In this document: piece by piece, positions 8,279 through 17,793 of the stretch
How the letters are laid out: each line of letters opens with the position of its first letter
Position numbering within the stretch: position 1 is the first letter of the stretch
Source of the DNA: Pelagibius sp050330205
GTDB lineage: Bacteria; Pseudomonadota; Alphaproteobacteria; Kiloniellales; Kiloniellaceae
Direction: 5' to 3'
Length of the DNA: 64,000 nt
Assembly (NCBI GenBank): GCA_050330205.1
Contig: JBHJOA010000004.1
Coordinates: forward strand, 1 to 64,000
Translations under genes and position numbers: made by a program
Notes under the pieces: model-generated
Seen by the model: only the letters and a program-made list of their open reading frames with translations
Database searches by the model: none
Told to the model about the DNA's origin: nothing

Positions 8279-9199
8279 TTATCTGAGGTACTGGAGCAGG
8301 CTCAGGTTGCTGATCCGGGACAGCGACAGGTAGGAGGCCTGCAACTGCACCTCGTCCTGGGCCAGGCGCGTGGTGGCCTCGGCCACATCGACGTCCTCCA
8401 GCGCGGAAACCAGGTTGGTCGCGTAGGTCAGGTAGTCCTCGTGGCCGGCCTTGGCGGACTCCAGGACCTTGGAGCTGGCGCCGATGCGGCCGCGCACGTC
8501 GCTGAGGCCTTCGACGGCCGACTTCATCAGAGTGTAGGCCTGCTCCAGGACGGCGCCGTCCAGGTTGGCGCCGGCGAAGTCCATGTAGGCGAAGGCGCGC
8601 AGCAACTCCTCGAAGGCCGGTTCGCTGGCGGTGATGCCGTAGCCGGTCTCGAAAGTCTCGGCGGTACGCACCGTTAGCTGCAGGGCGTCGCCCTGGTAGT
8701 AGTCGAAGTCGGCGGTGAAAACGCCGGGAAGGCCCGCCTGTGGCGTGTAGGCGGGATCCGAGAGGTCGACGGCAGGGTTGTTCGTCTGCGAGCCGGCGAA
8801 GAGGTAGCGGTCCTCGTGCTGGGTATTGAGCAGAGACGTGACCTCCGCCAGGAAGGTTGCGGCGAACTCCTGCAGCGGCACGTCGTTGATGTTCTCGCCG
8901 GTCATCGCCGAACTCATGATGGCCAGCACCTCGGTGGCGCGCTGCACCATGATGCCGACGGAGGACTCCATGATGCCCAGGCGCGTGAGTGCCTGGTCGA
9001 TGTTGCGGCTGAACTGCGTGGTACGGGCCACCGCGCGCTCGACATTGACGAGTTCGCTGGCTTGGCTGGAGATGCTCGAATAGAGCTGCGCCCGCTTGCC
9101 GCTGGCGATCTCTATCTGGCGCTCGGCGAGGCTGCTCTGGGTACGCATCGCGTAAGACAGGGTCAGCTGGTGCTGGGCGAAGTTGGCAACGCGGAACAT
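8279..9199 (-). CDS. flgL: hook-filament junction protein FlgL (HAP3)
   Basis: A 306-residue flagellin-like junction protein. The N-terminal D0/D1 segment reads MFRVANFAQHQ, then SLAERQIEIASGKR, and the C-terminal half has the flagellin-like ending DVAEATTRLAQDEVQLQAS and NLSLLQYLR. It connects the hook (through FlgK) with the filament. The ATG at 9199 is preceded by AGGAGACACCCC; the frame is open further upstream, but the flagellin-type N-terminus fixes this start. It follows flgK with a 10-base gap. Confidence 0.92.
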   Translation of the reverse strand: MFRVANFAQHQLTLSYAMRTQSSLAERQIEIASGKRAQLYSSISSQASELVNVERAVARTTQFSRNIDQALTRLGIMESSVGIMVQRATEVLAIMSSAMTGENINDVPLQEFAATFLAEVTSLLNTQHEDRYLFAGSQTNNPAVDLSDPAYTPQAGLPGVFTADFDYYQGDALQLTVRTAETFETGYGITASEPAFEELLRAFAYMDFAGANLDGAVLEQAYTLMKSAVEGLSDVRGRIGASSKVLESAKAGHEDYLTYATNLVSALEDVDVAEATTRLAQDEVQLQASYLSLSRISNLSLLQYLR

Positions 9200-9209
9200 G
9201 GGGTGTCTC

Positions 9210-11084
9210 CTAGCGTCGGGCCAGACTGAGCAGGGTGTCGAACATCTCGTCCGCGGCTTGGACCAGACGGGCGGAGGCATTGTAGGCGTTCTGGAACACC
9301 GTCATGTTGGCGAGCTCCTCGTCCAGGTTCACGCCGGCCTCGGACAGGAACTTGGCTTCCAGATCCTGGAAGAAGAAGGTCTGATAATCGAGCGTACTGT
9401 CGGCCGCCGCGGTCTGTGAGGCGTTGAACGACAGGATCACGCCGGCATAGCCGGAGAAGGTCGTGCTGACCGCCGAGGGGCCGCTGGCGACGCTTCCGTA
9501 GTCGAAAGTCTGCCCGAAGACGTTGGCCAGTTGCTGGGCGATCTCGTTGTCGCCGACGCCGAGCGTCAGGTCCGGGGCGGTGCCGCGCAGCATGCCGCGC
9601 GACAGGTAGGAGGGATCGTCGACGATCGACTGGCGTACCCGCATGGTGCCGGAGATACCGAGGTCGCTGCCCTGGTTCGCCATCGCCATGACGCCGCCGG
9701 TGAGCGATGGCGTCTCGAAGAGGTCGTTAAGGCCGAAGAAGTTGGAGAAGCCCAGGTAGTTCTCGGTGACCGTATCGCCGTCGGCGTCGAAGGTGATGGT
9801 GGCGTCGCCCATGTCGCCCGCCGGTCCGTTATCGAGTATGGCCAGGCGGAAGCCATTCTCGAGCTTGATCTCCATTCGGTCGTCGTTCCAGGCCGCGGTG
9901 CCGTAGCCGGGGGCCGTCCCGAGGTAGCCGTCGATGGCGGTAAGTATGGCATTCGGCGTGGTGGCGCCGGCCGCCAGGGTCATTGGCGCGGTCACCGAGT
10001 TGCCGGAGGCATCCAGGATGGCGAAGGTGACGTCCGATCCGAGGGTGAGCGCGTCGGCGGGATTGGTGATGCTGCGCGAGCCGTACATGGCGGCTGGGTC
10101 GCCGGCACCTGTGCCCTGGCCGAAGGGGGTGTTGGCGCCGCGGTTGTGGACGCGGTTCACCTCGTCGCGCAGCTGGCCGGCGAGCTGGTCGAGCTGGGCG
10201 GTCATCGCCGGCAGCTGGCGGTCGCGCATCTCGATCAGCGCGCCCAGCTTGCCGGCGGTGATCTGGTCGGTGATATCGTTGGTGGTGCCGTTCAGGGTAA
10301 TGCCGCTGATCGCGCCCGGATAGGTCTCGTTGGGCGTCATATAGGGCGTGACTGTATAGCTGAGGCTGCTGACCGAAGTGCCGGATACCAGCGAACGGCC
10401 GGATTTCGTGAACAGGCGGATCTGGCCGCTGGAGTCGGTGAACTCCTGCAGGTCCATGTACTCCGAAATGGTCTTCACGGCGGCGTCGCGGCGGTCCTGC
10501 AGGTCGCCCACCGGCATGCCCTTGACCAGGTTGTTGGCGATCTGCGCGTTGAGCTCGGCGATCACCTCCAGTTCGGTGTTGATGACGTCGACGGCGGCGG
10601 CGATCTCGGCGTCGGCCTGGGTGCGCAGCTGCTGGACCTGGGTGCCCATATCCTTGAAGTACTGTGCCATGCGGACAGCTTCGTTGACGGCATCGAAGCG
10701 GTGGGCGGCCACCTCGGGGCTGTTGGCCACGTTCTCGATGGCGCTCGACAGGTTGGTGATGGAGTTGCCGAGGGCGTTGTTATTGCCGAGCGAACCGAAC
10801 ATCGCCTGCATGCGGTTGAGGTAATCCGAGCGCACCTTGGCGTTCCCGAGCACCGTGGTTTCCTGGATCAGGTCGCGGCGCAGGAACTGGTCGATGCGGC
10901 GCACGATCTGCGCGGTTTCGACGCCGGCGCCGATGCCGCCGAGCACGCGGTTCTGCTGATCGTGGATCTTGCGGGCATAGTCGGGGGTGTTGACGTTGGC
11001 CACGTTGCTCGAAGTAACCTGCAGGGCCGTCTGGTTTACCTGCAAGCCACTGAGGGCATTGAAGAGTGCGATGCTGAGCGACAT
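9210..11084 (-). CDS. flgK: hook-filament junction protein FlgK (HAP1)
   Basis: A 624-residue FlgK. The N-terminal rod/hook motif is seen at residues 1-40 (MSLSIALFNALSGLQVNQTA, then SNVANVNTPDYARK), and the C-terminal D0 helix ends in FQNAYNASARLVQAADEMFDTLLSL. The centre is a long variable region. It forms the first junction zone after the hook. The gene lies between the flgN-like gene and flgL, the usual order for its chaperone and partner. Confidence 0.95.
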   Translation of the reverse strand: MSLSIALFNALSGLQVNQTALQVTSSNVANVNTPDYARKIHDQQNRVLGGIGAGVETAQIVRRIDQFLRRDLIQETTVLGNAKVRSDYLNRMQAMFGSLGNNNALGNSITNLSSAIENVANSPEVAAHRFDAVNEAVRMAQYFKDMGTQVQQLRTQADAEIAAAVDVINTELEVIAELNAQIANNLVKGMPVGDLQDRRDAAVKTISEYMDLQEFTDSSGQIRLFTKSGRSLVSGTSVSSLSYTVTPYMTPNETYPGAISGITLNGTTNDITDQITAGKLGALIEMRDRQLPAMTAQLDQLAGQLRDEVNRVHNRGANTPFGQGTGAGDPAAMYGSRSITNPADALTLGSDVTFAILDASGNSVTAPMTLAAGATTPNAILTAIDGYLGTAPGYGTAAWNDDRMEIKLENGFRLAILDNGPAGDMGDATITFDADGDTVTENYLGFSNFFGLNDLFETPSLTGGVMAMANQGSDLGISGTMRVRQSIVDDPSYLSRGMLRGTAPDLTLGVGDNEIAQQLANVFGQTFDYGSVASGPSAVSTTFSGYAGVILSFNASQTAAADSTLDYQTFFFQDLEAKFLSEAGVNLDEELANMTVFQNAYNASARLVQAADEMFDTLLSLARR

Positions 11085-11131
11085 GTTCCTGGTCCCGCTT
11101 TGAGTCCCTTGAGTCCGGGTGTCTGGCCGGC

Positions 11132-11593
11132 CTAGAGGCGCTGGTCGACCTGCACCGAAACCGGCGGCTTCGCCGCGGACTTGTTGGCATCGCCCCTGTT
11201 CGAGTAGCCGCCAGCCTCCGACTGCTGGTCCTGCACCGCATGGACGATGGCGGTGGCGACACGCTGGTTGGCACTGCGCGCGGCGTTGATGGCGGTCTCG
11301 TTCTCGCTCATCACCTCGTGCATGCGCTCCATGACGTCGGTCAACTCCTCGCGCAGCACCGGGTCGATGGCGTCGGCGAAGGCCGGATTGGCGCGCAGGT
11401 GCTCGGTCTGCTTCTCGTAGGCCTGCACCAGGCCCAGCTTGTGGTCCTGCAATTCGCCGAAGTCGCGCACGCGCATGGCGCGCAGCAGTTCGACCTCGCG
11501 GCTCATGACCGCGGTAAGGTCCTCGACGATATGGATGACCTGGCGCAGTTCCTCGGCAGTGGGAGGAAGCGCTTCGGCCTGTGGGTTGCTCAT
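11132..11593 (-). CDS. flgN: FlgN-like flagellar export chaperone
   Basis: A 153-residue, mostly helical protein. Residues 12-115 form long amphipathic helices (LRQVIHIVEDLTAVMSREVELL, a KLGLVQAYEKQTEHL helix, NETAINAARSANQR) typical of FlgN-fold chaperones, and the tail is Ser/Lys/Gly-rich and disordered. FlgN holds FlgK and FlgL in the cytoplasm before export. The position directly before flgK supports this, though sequence alone is not very distinctive. Its start overlaps the flgJ stop by 4 bases. Confidence 0.72.
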   Translation of the reverse strand: MSNPQAEALPPTAEELRQVIHIVEDLTAVMSREVELLRAMRVRDFGELQDHKLGLVQAYEKQTEHLRANPAFADAIDPVLREELTDVMERMHEVMSENETAINAARSANQRVATAIVHAVQDQQSEAGGYSNRGDANKSAAKPPVSVQVDQRL

Positions 11594-11922
11594 AGCTGGT
11601 TCTCCTGCATCCTCAGGATCTCGCGCTGCACCGTCTCCGCGATGCCGACGCCGCCCGCCCGGGCGATCGCCTTGCCGTATTCCTGCACCATCATGGAACG
11701 ATAGATGTCCTCACCCTGGCCACCGCCGAACAGGCCGTCGCTGTCGACACTCTCGAACACCGGTGCCAGCATCTCGGCGAGGAACATGGCCTCGAATTCT
11801 TCGGCCACCCGCTTCACACTGTCGGCGCCGGCCGGGCCGCCGGCGGAGGTCCGCACCGGTGCCTGGGCGGAGGCACGGAGCTGGGTGAGGGCGTTGGCGA
11901 CGGCGGTGTCGTTCATGGTCAC
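11590..11922 (-). CDS. flgJ: rod-binding protein, FlgJ N-terminal type
   Basis: A 110-residue protein that matches only the N-terminal rod-binding half of FlgJ: KRVAEEFEAMFLAEML, then a GGGQGEDIYRSMM block and a hydrophobic amphipathic end. The muramidase half of enterobacterial FlgJ is absent, as is normal in alphaproteobacteria, where a separate enzyme opens the peptidoglycan. It acts as rod cap or rod-assembly factor in the periplasm. The gene overlaps flgI and flgN by 4 bases each, showing tight translational coupling. Confidence 0.85.
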   Translation of the reverse strand: MTMNDTAVANALTQLRASAQAPVRTSAGGPAGADSVKRVAEEFEAMFLAEMLAPVFESVDSDGLFGGGQGEDIYRSMMVQEYGKAIARAGGVGIAETVQREILRMQENQL

Positions 11923-13103
11923 AGCACCTCGATCTCGGCCTGCAGGGCGCCGGCAGCCTTGATCGCCTGCAGGATCGAGATCATGTCGCGCGGACCGATG
12001 CCGAGGGCATTCAGGCCGTTGACCAGTTCCTGCAGGCTGACGCCGGACGGCACCACGGCGAGACGCCGGTCGCTGTCCTCGTCGATCTCGATGTCGGTGC
12101 GCGGCACGACCACGGTGTCGCCGACGTTGGCGAAAGCGTTGGGCTGGCTGACCTGGGGTGTCTCGGTGATGCGGATCGTCAGGTTGCCCTGGGCGATGGC
12201 GACGGTGCTGATGCGCACGTTCTCGCCCATCACGATGATGCCGGAGGCCTCGTCGATGACCACCCGGGCCGGCTGGTCGGCGCGCACCCGCAGTTGCTCG
12301 ATGTCGGTCATCAGGGCGACGACGTTGCCGTTGTAACGGGCCGGCAGGTTGATCTGCACGGTGGTCGGGTCGAGGTGGCGGGCCGAGGCCTCGCCGGTAT
12401 AGCCGTTGATGGCGTCGGCGATGCGCCGGGCCGTGGTCAGGTCGGGGTTGCGCAGGGCCAGCTTCACCGAGCGCAACTGCTCCAGTTCAAAGCCCAGTTC
12501 ACGCTCGATGATGGCGCCGTTGGCGATGCGCCCGGCAGTCGGCACGCCCTTGACGACGGTCTGGGCGTTGCCGGCGGCGGTAAAGCCGGCGACGGCTACC
12601 TGGCCCTGAGATACCGCATAGACCTCGCCGTCGGCGCCCAGCAGCGGGGTGACCAGCAGCGTGCCGCCCAGCAGGCTCTCGGCATCGCCGAGGGCGGAGA
12701 CATGGACGTCAATGCGGGTGCCCTGGCGCGAGAAGGGCGGTAGGTTGGCTGTCACCATCACGGCGGCGACGTTGTCGCTGTCGAGGTCGATGCTGCGCGC
12801 GTTCACACCGAGGCGCTGCAGCATGCCGATCAGGCTCTCGCGGGTGAACACCGCGCTGTTCAGGTTATCGCCGGTACCGTTGAGGCCGACCACAAGGCCG
12901 TAGCCGACCAGCATGTTGTCGCGAACACCCTCGAAATCGGCGACATCCTTGATGCGCGACTGGGTCTGAGCGGCGGCGCCGCCGCCGTCGAGAACCAGGC
13001 CGAGCGCGAGGCCGAGGCCGCAGACCAGCATCAGCGCGCGCCGGGCGAGGCTGCGCGGGGTCTTGGGCCGGGGGGCGGCGGCATGGAAGCGTGCTTTGGG
13101 CAT
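11919..13103 (-). CDS. flgI: flagellar P-ring protein FlgI
   Basis: A 394-residue FlgI. The ring polymerises around the rod in the periplasm at the peptidoglycan. A signal peptide spans about residues 14-46 (hydrophobic core LMLVCGLGLALGLV, AAA before QTQSRIKD). The mature start RIKDVADFEGVRDNMLVGYGLVVGL is diagnostic, and the protein ends with ISILQAIKAAGALQAEIEVL. The ATG at 13103 is preferred over a TTG one codon earlier. It is the first gene of the flgI-flgJ-flgN-flgK-flgL-fliW operon, diverging from fliX. Confidence 0.95.
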   Translation of the reverse strand: MPKARFHAAAPRPKTPRSLARRALMLVCGLGLALGLVLDGGGAAAQTQSRIKDVADFEGVRDNMLVGYGLVVGLNGTGDNLNSAVFTRESLIGMLQRLGVNARSIDLDSDNVAAVMVTANLPPFSRQGTRIDVHVSALGDAESLLGGTLLVTPLLGADGEVYAVSQGQVAVAGFTAAGNAQTVVKGVPTAGRIANGAIIERELGFELEQLRSVKLALRNPDLTTARRIADAINGYTGEASARHLDPTTVQINLPARYNGNVVALMTDIEQLRVRADQPARVVIDEASGIIVMGENVRISTVAIAQGNLTIRITETPQVSQPNAFANVGDTVVVPRTDIEIDEDSDRRLAVVPSGVSLQELVNGLNALGIGPRDMISILQAIKAAGALQAEIEVL

Positions 13104-13290
13104 CAAGGCATTCCCAAGGGGTTTGACTCGGGACTTTCAATGCGAATCCCGTGCCAACTCGTCGACCGCTCCGCCGGCAGGGAATCTGCGGGTTTTCCGG
13201 GCTTGCGCGGCCGTCATTGCCGGCAGCGGTCGGTGCGAGCGGCAAAAGCGGCGCCGGATGCTGGGAAATTTCTGCCGGTTTTTCAGAGGT

Positions 13291-13307
13291 TTAACGCCTT
13301 ATTAACC
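13291..13307. promoter_or_regulatory. perfect CtrA box in the flgI/fliX divergent region
   Basis: TTAACGCCTTATTAACC fits the full CtrA consensus TTAA-N7-TTAACC. It lies 47 bases before fliX and about 190 bases before flgI, in a divergent promoter region. In Caulobacter the fliX promoter region is CtrA-controlled, and the CckA kinase that feeds CtrA is encoded in this same window. Confidence 0.7.
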
Positions 13308-13353
13308 GCGCGGGCGCAGTGTCGCCCTGTTATTTCCGATCGCAGAGTTTTCC

Positions 13354-13767
13354 ATGAAGATCGATCGCTTCTCCGGGCCCAAGGCCGCCGCCACGCGCCG
13401 CAGCGGACGCAGCGCCCCGGCCGGCGGCGGCGGCTTTGCCCGCGCCCTGGCCGAGGGGCCGGCCCAGGCGGGCACGCCGGCCGGCGCCGCGCCGGTCCAT
13501 TCGCTTTCCGCCCTGTTGGCGGTCCAGGAGGTCGACGACTCCGTCGAGGGCCGTGCGCGGGCGCGCCGGCGTGGCGCCGATCTGCTCGACCAGCTCGAGG
13601 AACTGCGGCTTGCCATCGCCTTGGGCGAGGTGCCGCTGGCCCAGTTGGAGAACCTCGCCAAGCTGCTGGCGCAGCGCCAGGCGGCGGCCGACGACCCGAA
13701 ACTCGCTCAAATCATTAACGAAATTGAGATTCGGGCGGCCGTTGAATTGGCCAAGCGGGGCCGTTGA
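13354..13767 (+). CDS. fliX: flagellar assembly regulator FliX
   Basis: A 137-residue protein with the FliX pattern: N-terminal MKIDRFSG, a Gly/Ala-rich linker, then a helical core from about residue 48 (HSLSALLAVQEVD, RRGADLLDQLEELRLAIALGE, LENLAKLLAQ) and an acidic/basic end with IINEIEIRAAVELAK. FliX couples class II basal-body assembly to activation of the sigma-54 regulator FlbD in Caulobacter and is restricted to alphaproteobacteria. It diverges from flgI, as in Caulobacter. FlbD is not in this window. Confidence 0.88.
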   Translation: MKIDRFSGPKAAATRRSGRSAPAGGGGFARALAEGPAQAGTPAGAAPVHSLSALLAVQEVDDSVEGRARARRRGADLLDQLEELRLAIALGEVPLAQLENLAKLLAQRQAAADDPKLAQIINEIEIRAAVELAKRGR

Positions 13768-13884
13768 GGGCACCTCGGAGGGCCGGAATCGGCCCTGAAA
13801 ACTTTGTGAATTCCAAGGACTTGCCGGGGAAGGCAAATTCCATATACTCCCGGCGCGTTTGGGTACTCATTTGTGGGACCACGG

Positions 13885-14301
13885 ATGACAGTAAAGCTGC
13901 CGAAGAACTACCGCCCCAGCGAGGACGAGGAGTTCATGAACCCGAAGATGCGCGAGTATTTCCGCCAGAAACTGCTGCAGTGGAAGGCGGACCTGCAGCG
14001 CGAATCGGGAGAGACGCTGCAGCACCTGCAGGAAGTCTCGCTGCAGGAGCCGGACATTGCCGACAGGGCGTCGCTGGAAACCGACCGTTCGCTGGAGCTT
14101 CGCACCCGCGACCGGGAGCGCAAGCTGATCTCCAAGATCGACGCGGCGCTCCGGCGGATCGACGACCGGTCGTACGGCTACTGCGAGGAGACGGGAGAGC
14201 CGATTTCCCTGCGCCGCCTCGAGGCCCGGCCGATTGCCACCCTGTCGATCGAATCGCAGGAACGGCATGAGCGCATGGAGCGCACCCACCGGGACGACTG
14301 A
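13885..14301 (+). CDS. dksA: DksA-type RNA polymerase-binding regulator lacking the zinc-finger cysteines
   Basis: A 138-residue DksA. It enters the secondary channel of RNA polymerase and works with ppGpp. The coiled-coil tip region is at residues 45-75 (EPDIADRASLETDRS carries the tip acidic residues D and A/S). The zinc-finger region reads GYCEETGEP..RRLEARP..TLSIESQER, so only one of the four expected cysteines remains and the others are Thr and Ser. This replacement is seen in other alphaproteobacterial DksA proteins. The ATG at 13885 is preferred over a GTG at 13873. It is probably transcribed alone or with fliX. Confidence 0.9.
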   Translation: MTVKLPKNYRPSEDEEFMNPKMREYFRQKLLQWKADLQRESGETLQHLQEVSLQEPDIADRASLETDRSLELRTRDRERKLISKIDAALRRIDDRSYGYCEETGEPISLRRLEARPIATLSIESQERHERMERTHRDD

Positions 14302-14351
14302 GGCGCCGCGGATCTGCGGGTCGCGACGAGGCGATCCATCAGCCACCAACA

Positions 14352-14390
14352 AGAATGGGCCGCGTCTTTCGACGCGGCCCATTCTGTTTT
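14352..14390. terminator. strong bidirectional terminator between dksA and flgH
   Basis: A perfect 15-bp stem (14352-14366 with 14371-14385) closes on a TTTC loop. GTTTT follows on the plus strand. Convergent genes end on both sides. Confidence 0.88.
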
Positions 14391-14438
14391 CTGCAAGGCC
14401 ATCGTGTGCGAAACGGGGCGGTGCAGGGGAGGTCCGGT

Positions 14439-15197
14439 TCAGAATGGCCAGAGGATGTCGAAGACCTGCTGGCCGTAGCGCGGCTGCTGCAGATCGGAGA
14501 TCTGGCCCTGGCCACCGTAGGCGATGCGCGCCTCGGCGATCTGGTCGTAGTCGATGGTGTTGCGCGAGGTGATGTCCTCCGGGCGGATGATGCCGGCGAC
14601 CTGGAGTTCCCGCTTCTCGTAGTTGACCCGTACTTCCTGACGGCCGGCCAGCACCAGGTTGCCGTTGGGCAGCACCTGGGTGACCAAGGCGGCGACCCGA
14701 AGGTTGATCGACTCATTGCGGTTGACGCCGCCGCCGCCCGATGTCGAGGAGGTGCTGTCGAGGTCGATCAGGTTGGTCGGGTTGACGGCCTCCGGCAGGA
14801 GCTGGGCGAGGCTGGCCTCGTAGCCAAGGAAGGCGCTGGCTGCGGAGTTCTCCGCCGCCGCGCGGTTGCGCGTCGTGGTGTTGTTGATGGCGGCGTTATC
14901 CTGGATCTCGATGATCACCGTCAGGATGTCACCGACGTTGCTGGCGCGCTGGTCCTTGAGGAAGGCGCGCGAGCCAGGGCGCCACAGCGAATTGGGCTGG
15001 CGCTCGACCGGCAGCGGGGCCGGCATCGGCAGGGCGACCGCCTGCGGCGCGGCCAGCGGCGCGGGGCTGTCGATCGCGCTCAGCTTCGGCTCCTCGCCGA
15101 CGCTGGCCAGGCGGCTCATCATGTTGCAGGCGCTCAGCGTCACGCCGACGAGCGCGATCGCGACAATCCTCTGCGCCATCTTGGCGGTCTTCTTCAT
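14439..15197 (-). CDS. flgH: flagellar L-ring lipoprotein FlgH
   Basis: A 252-residue FlgH starting at MKKTAKMAQ. The signal peptide ends in a lipobox LSAC, so the mature N-terminal Cys (about residue 24) is lipidated. The L-ring surrounds the rod in the outer membrane. Conserved segments: NSLWRPGSRAFLKDQRA, VGDILTVIIEIQDNA, NGNLVLAGRQEVRVNYEKREL and IRPEDI. The start has GGAGAG about 7 bases upstream; an in-frame ATG at 15221 with its own AAGGAAG is an alternative. The reading frame remains open far upstream but is not coding there. Confidence 0.94.
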   Translation of the reverse strand: MKKTAKMAQRIVAIALVGVTLSACNMMSRLASVGEEPKLSAIDSPAPLAAPQAVALPMPAPLPVERQPNSLWRPGSRAFLKDQRASNVGDILTVIIEIQDNAAINNTTTRNRAAAENSAASAFLGYEASLAQLLPEAVNPTNLIDLDSTSSTSGGGGVNRNESINLRVAALVTQVLPNGNLVLAGRQEVRVNYEKRELQVAGIIRPEDITSRNTIDYDQIAEARIAYGGQGQISDLQQPRYGQQVFDILWPF

Positions 15198-15253
15198 TGC
15201 GGTCTCTCCGGTCCTGGTCATCTTCCTGACTTCCTTTGGGGCTGGCTCTGGCG

Positions 15254-16249
15254 TTAGCGTTCGGCGGTAACGCTGGCGGGCATCACGACCACAGTGCCGC
15301 CGTCGACGACCACGGCGTTTACGACGGTATTCGACTTGGTGTTCATCACGCGCACCACGTCGCCCTCGGCGCCATTTTCCATGGCCCGCCCCTGCACGGT
15401 CAGCTCCATGCGCTCGGTCTGCAGGCGGATGGTCACCAGGCTGTTCTTGGACACCACGACCGGGGTCTGCAGATCGGTGGTGCGGATGACGTCCAGGGCC
15501 CGGATCGGTCGCCGCGGGCTCATGCCGACCATGGTAGCGCTCTCGACCACCGTGGTGCGGGTCAGGCGGTTGGCCTGCACGCTCATCCACTCGATGTCGC
15601 GCTCGCGGATGACCTCGCCGGGCTTCAGGCCGCGCCGCAGGACCGGCACTTCGACGAGTTGCACGGCGCGGCCGGTGATCGCCAGACGTGCCTTCGGCTC
15701 GCCGGCGGCCGGCGCTACGACCTGGGCCAGGAAGCGTCCGTTGCTGGGATCGAGGGTGAGGCGGGTGATCCGCAGGCCACCGCCGCTGTTGCTCGGCAGG
15801 CGTAGACGCAGGTCGGGGTTGTCGTAGGCCAGCTGCACGTCGCCGGCGAGGCCCTGATCGGCAAGGGCGAGGCGCAGCGCCGCGTCGATCTCCTCGGCCG
15901 GCACGTCCTGGCTGGCGCGGCGCAGGCTGATCCGTTCGTAGCGCGATCGCGGCTGCCACGGCAGGGCGTGGGCCTTGGCCACGGCGTAAAGCCAGCGGGC
16001 ACCGACCTCCACCGCGACGCCGGGCTCCGGCGCGCGGGCCACCGGCGTTTCGGCGAGACCCGGCTCGCCGATGCCGTCGAAGAGGTCGCCGAGGCGCACC
16101 ACGTCGTCCTCGACGACGGCCTCGGCGCGCAGCACCACGAGATCCTCGACCTGCGCGCCCGGGGCGGCCCGCTCGCGGGCCTCCGCCGGAGGCGTGAGGC
16201 CGGACAGCAGCGCCAGAGCGAGGGCGAGGCTGGCGATGGTCTTGGTCAT
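15254..16249 (-). CDS. flgA: P-ring assembly chaperone FlgA
   Basis: A 331-residue FlgA. It is a periplasmic chaperone for FlgI ring assembly, with an N-terminal signal peptide (residues 1-24, ending AEA). The C-terminal SAF-like and beta domains show RRGLKPGEVIRERDIEW, VVESATMVGMSPRRPIRA, and the conserved ending VVRVMNTKSNTVVNAVV. It is longer than enterobacterial FlgA (about 220), as is typical for alphaproteobacteria. It lies between flgG and flgH in one operon. Confidence 0.92.
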   Translation of the reverse strand: MTKTIASLALALALLSGLTPPAEARERAAPGAQVEDLVVLRAEAVVEDDVVRLGDLFDGIGEPGLAETPVARAPEPGVAVEVGARWLYAVAKAHALPWQPRSRYERISLRRASQDVPAEEIDAALRLALADQGLAGDVQLAYDNPDLRLRLPSNSGGGLRITRLTLDPSNGRFLAQVVAPAAGEPKARLAITGRAVQLVEVPVLRRGLKPGEVIRERDIEWMSVQANRLTRTTVVESATMVGMSPRRPIRALDVIRTTDLQTPVVVSKNSLVTIRLQTERMELTVQGRAMENGAEGDVVRVMNTKSNTVVNAVVVDGGTVVVMPASVTAER

Positions 16250-16263
16250 CGGCTTGCTTTCCC

Positions 16264-17049
<786 letters not shown>

Positions 17050-17064
17050 GGCTATGGACCTCGC

Positions 17065-17793
17065 TTAGGCTTGGCCGTTGCCGCCGAGCGACTGGATCGC
17101 GCGGCGCAGGCGTTCGTGTTCGTCGTTGACCAGGCGGCCGGTGTTCGAGTAGCTGCGCACGGTCTCGATCATCCGGGTCAGCTCGATGATGCCCTGGACG
17201 TTGGAGCCCTCGATCATGCCCTGGACCACCTCGGCGCCCTCGGGCGGCAGCGGGTCCTGGCCGTCGGCGTCGTAGAGGCCGTCGGCCAGCTTGACCATCG
17301 CCTGCTGGTCCTCGAAGCGCACAAGGCGCAGGCGTCCGGCCGGTCCCTGGTCGGTGGAGACCGTGCCGTCGCCGGTGATCGTGACGTCGGCGCTGTTGGG
17401 CGGCAGGGCGATAGCGGTGCCGCCCTCGCCGAGCACGCGCTGGCCGCTGGAGGTGACCAGTTCGCCATCGCCGTTCAATTGGAACACCCCGTTGCGGGTG
17501 TAGCGCGGGCCGACCGGGGTCTCCACCTCGAAGTAGGCGTCGCCGGAGATGGCGAGGTCGAGGCTGTTCCCGGTAGCGGTCATCTGGCCCTCGGTCAGGT
17601 TGCGGACCAGGGCAACGTCCTGCACGAAGCTCATCTTCTCGCCGGAACCCGTGGTTTCCAGGTACTCGACGAAGAGCATCGACTGGCCCTTGTAGGCCGG
17701 GGTGTTGAGGTTCGCCATGTTATTGGCGAGGACATCCATCTCCCGGCGCAGGACCATCTGGCGCGAAAGCGCTATGTAACCGGCGTTTTCCAT
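17065..17793 (-). CDS. flgF: proximal rod protein FlgF
   Basis: A 242-residue FlgF. The N-terminus has MENAGYIALSRQMVLRREMD, then LANNMANLNTPAYKGQ; the centre has DLAISGDAYFEVETPVGPRYTRNG; the C-terminus has IEGSNVQGIIELTRMIETVRSY. Together with FlgG it forms the rod in the periplasm. It is the first gene of the flgF-flgG-flgA-flgH operon, and its promoter must lie in the 294-base divergent gap to fliL. Confidence 0.95.
   Translation of the reverse strand: MENAGYIALSRQMVLRREMDVLANNMANLNTPAYKGQSMLFVEYLETTGSGEKMSFVQDVALVRNLTEGQMTATGNSLDLAISGDAYFEVETPVGPRYTRNGVFQLNGDGELVTSSGQRVLGEGGTAIALPPNSADVTITGDGTVSTDQGPAGRLRLVRFEDQQAMVKLADGLYDADGQDPLPPEGAEVVQGMIEGSNVQGIIELTRMIETVRSYSNTGRLVNDEHERLRRAIQSLGGNGQA

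Noticed and set aside
13262..13280. Possible sigma-54 promoter near fliX (TGGGAAATTTCTGCC)
   Set aside because: The GG-to-GC spacing is 9 instead of 10 bases and the other consensus bases are missing.
15198..15959. Upstream extension of the flgH reading frame by more than 250 codons
   Set aside because: The extension is antisense-frame noise over flgA. The lipoprotein signal at MKKTAKMAQ and the GGAGAG site set the real start.
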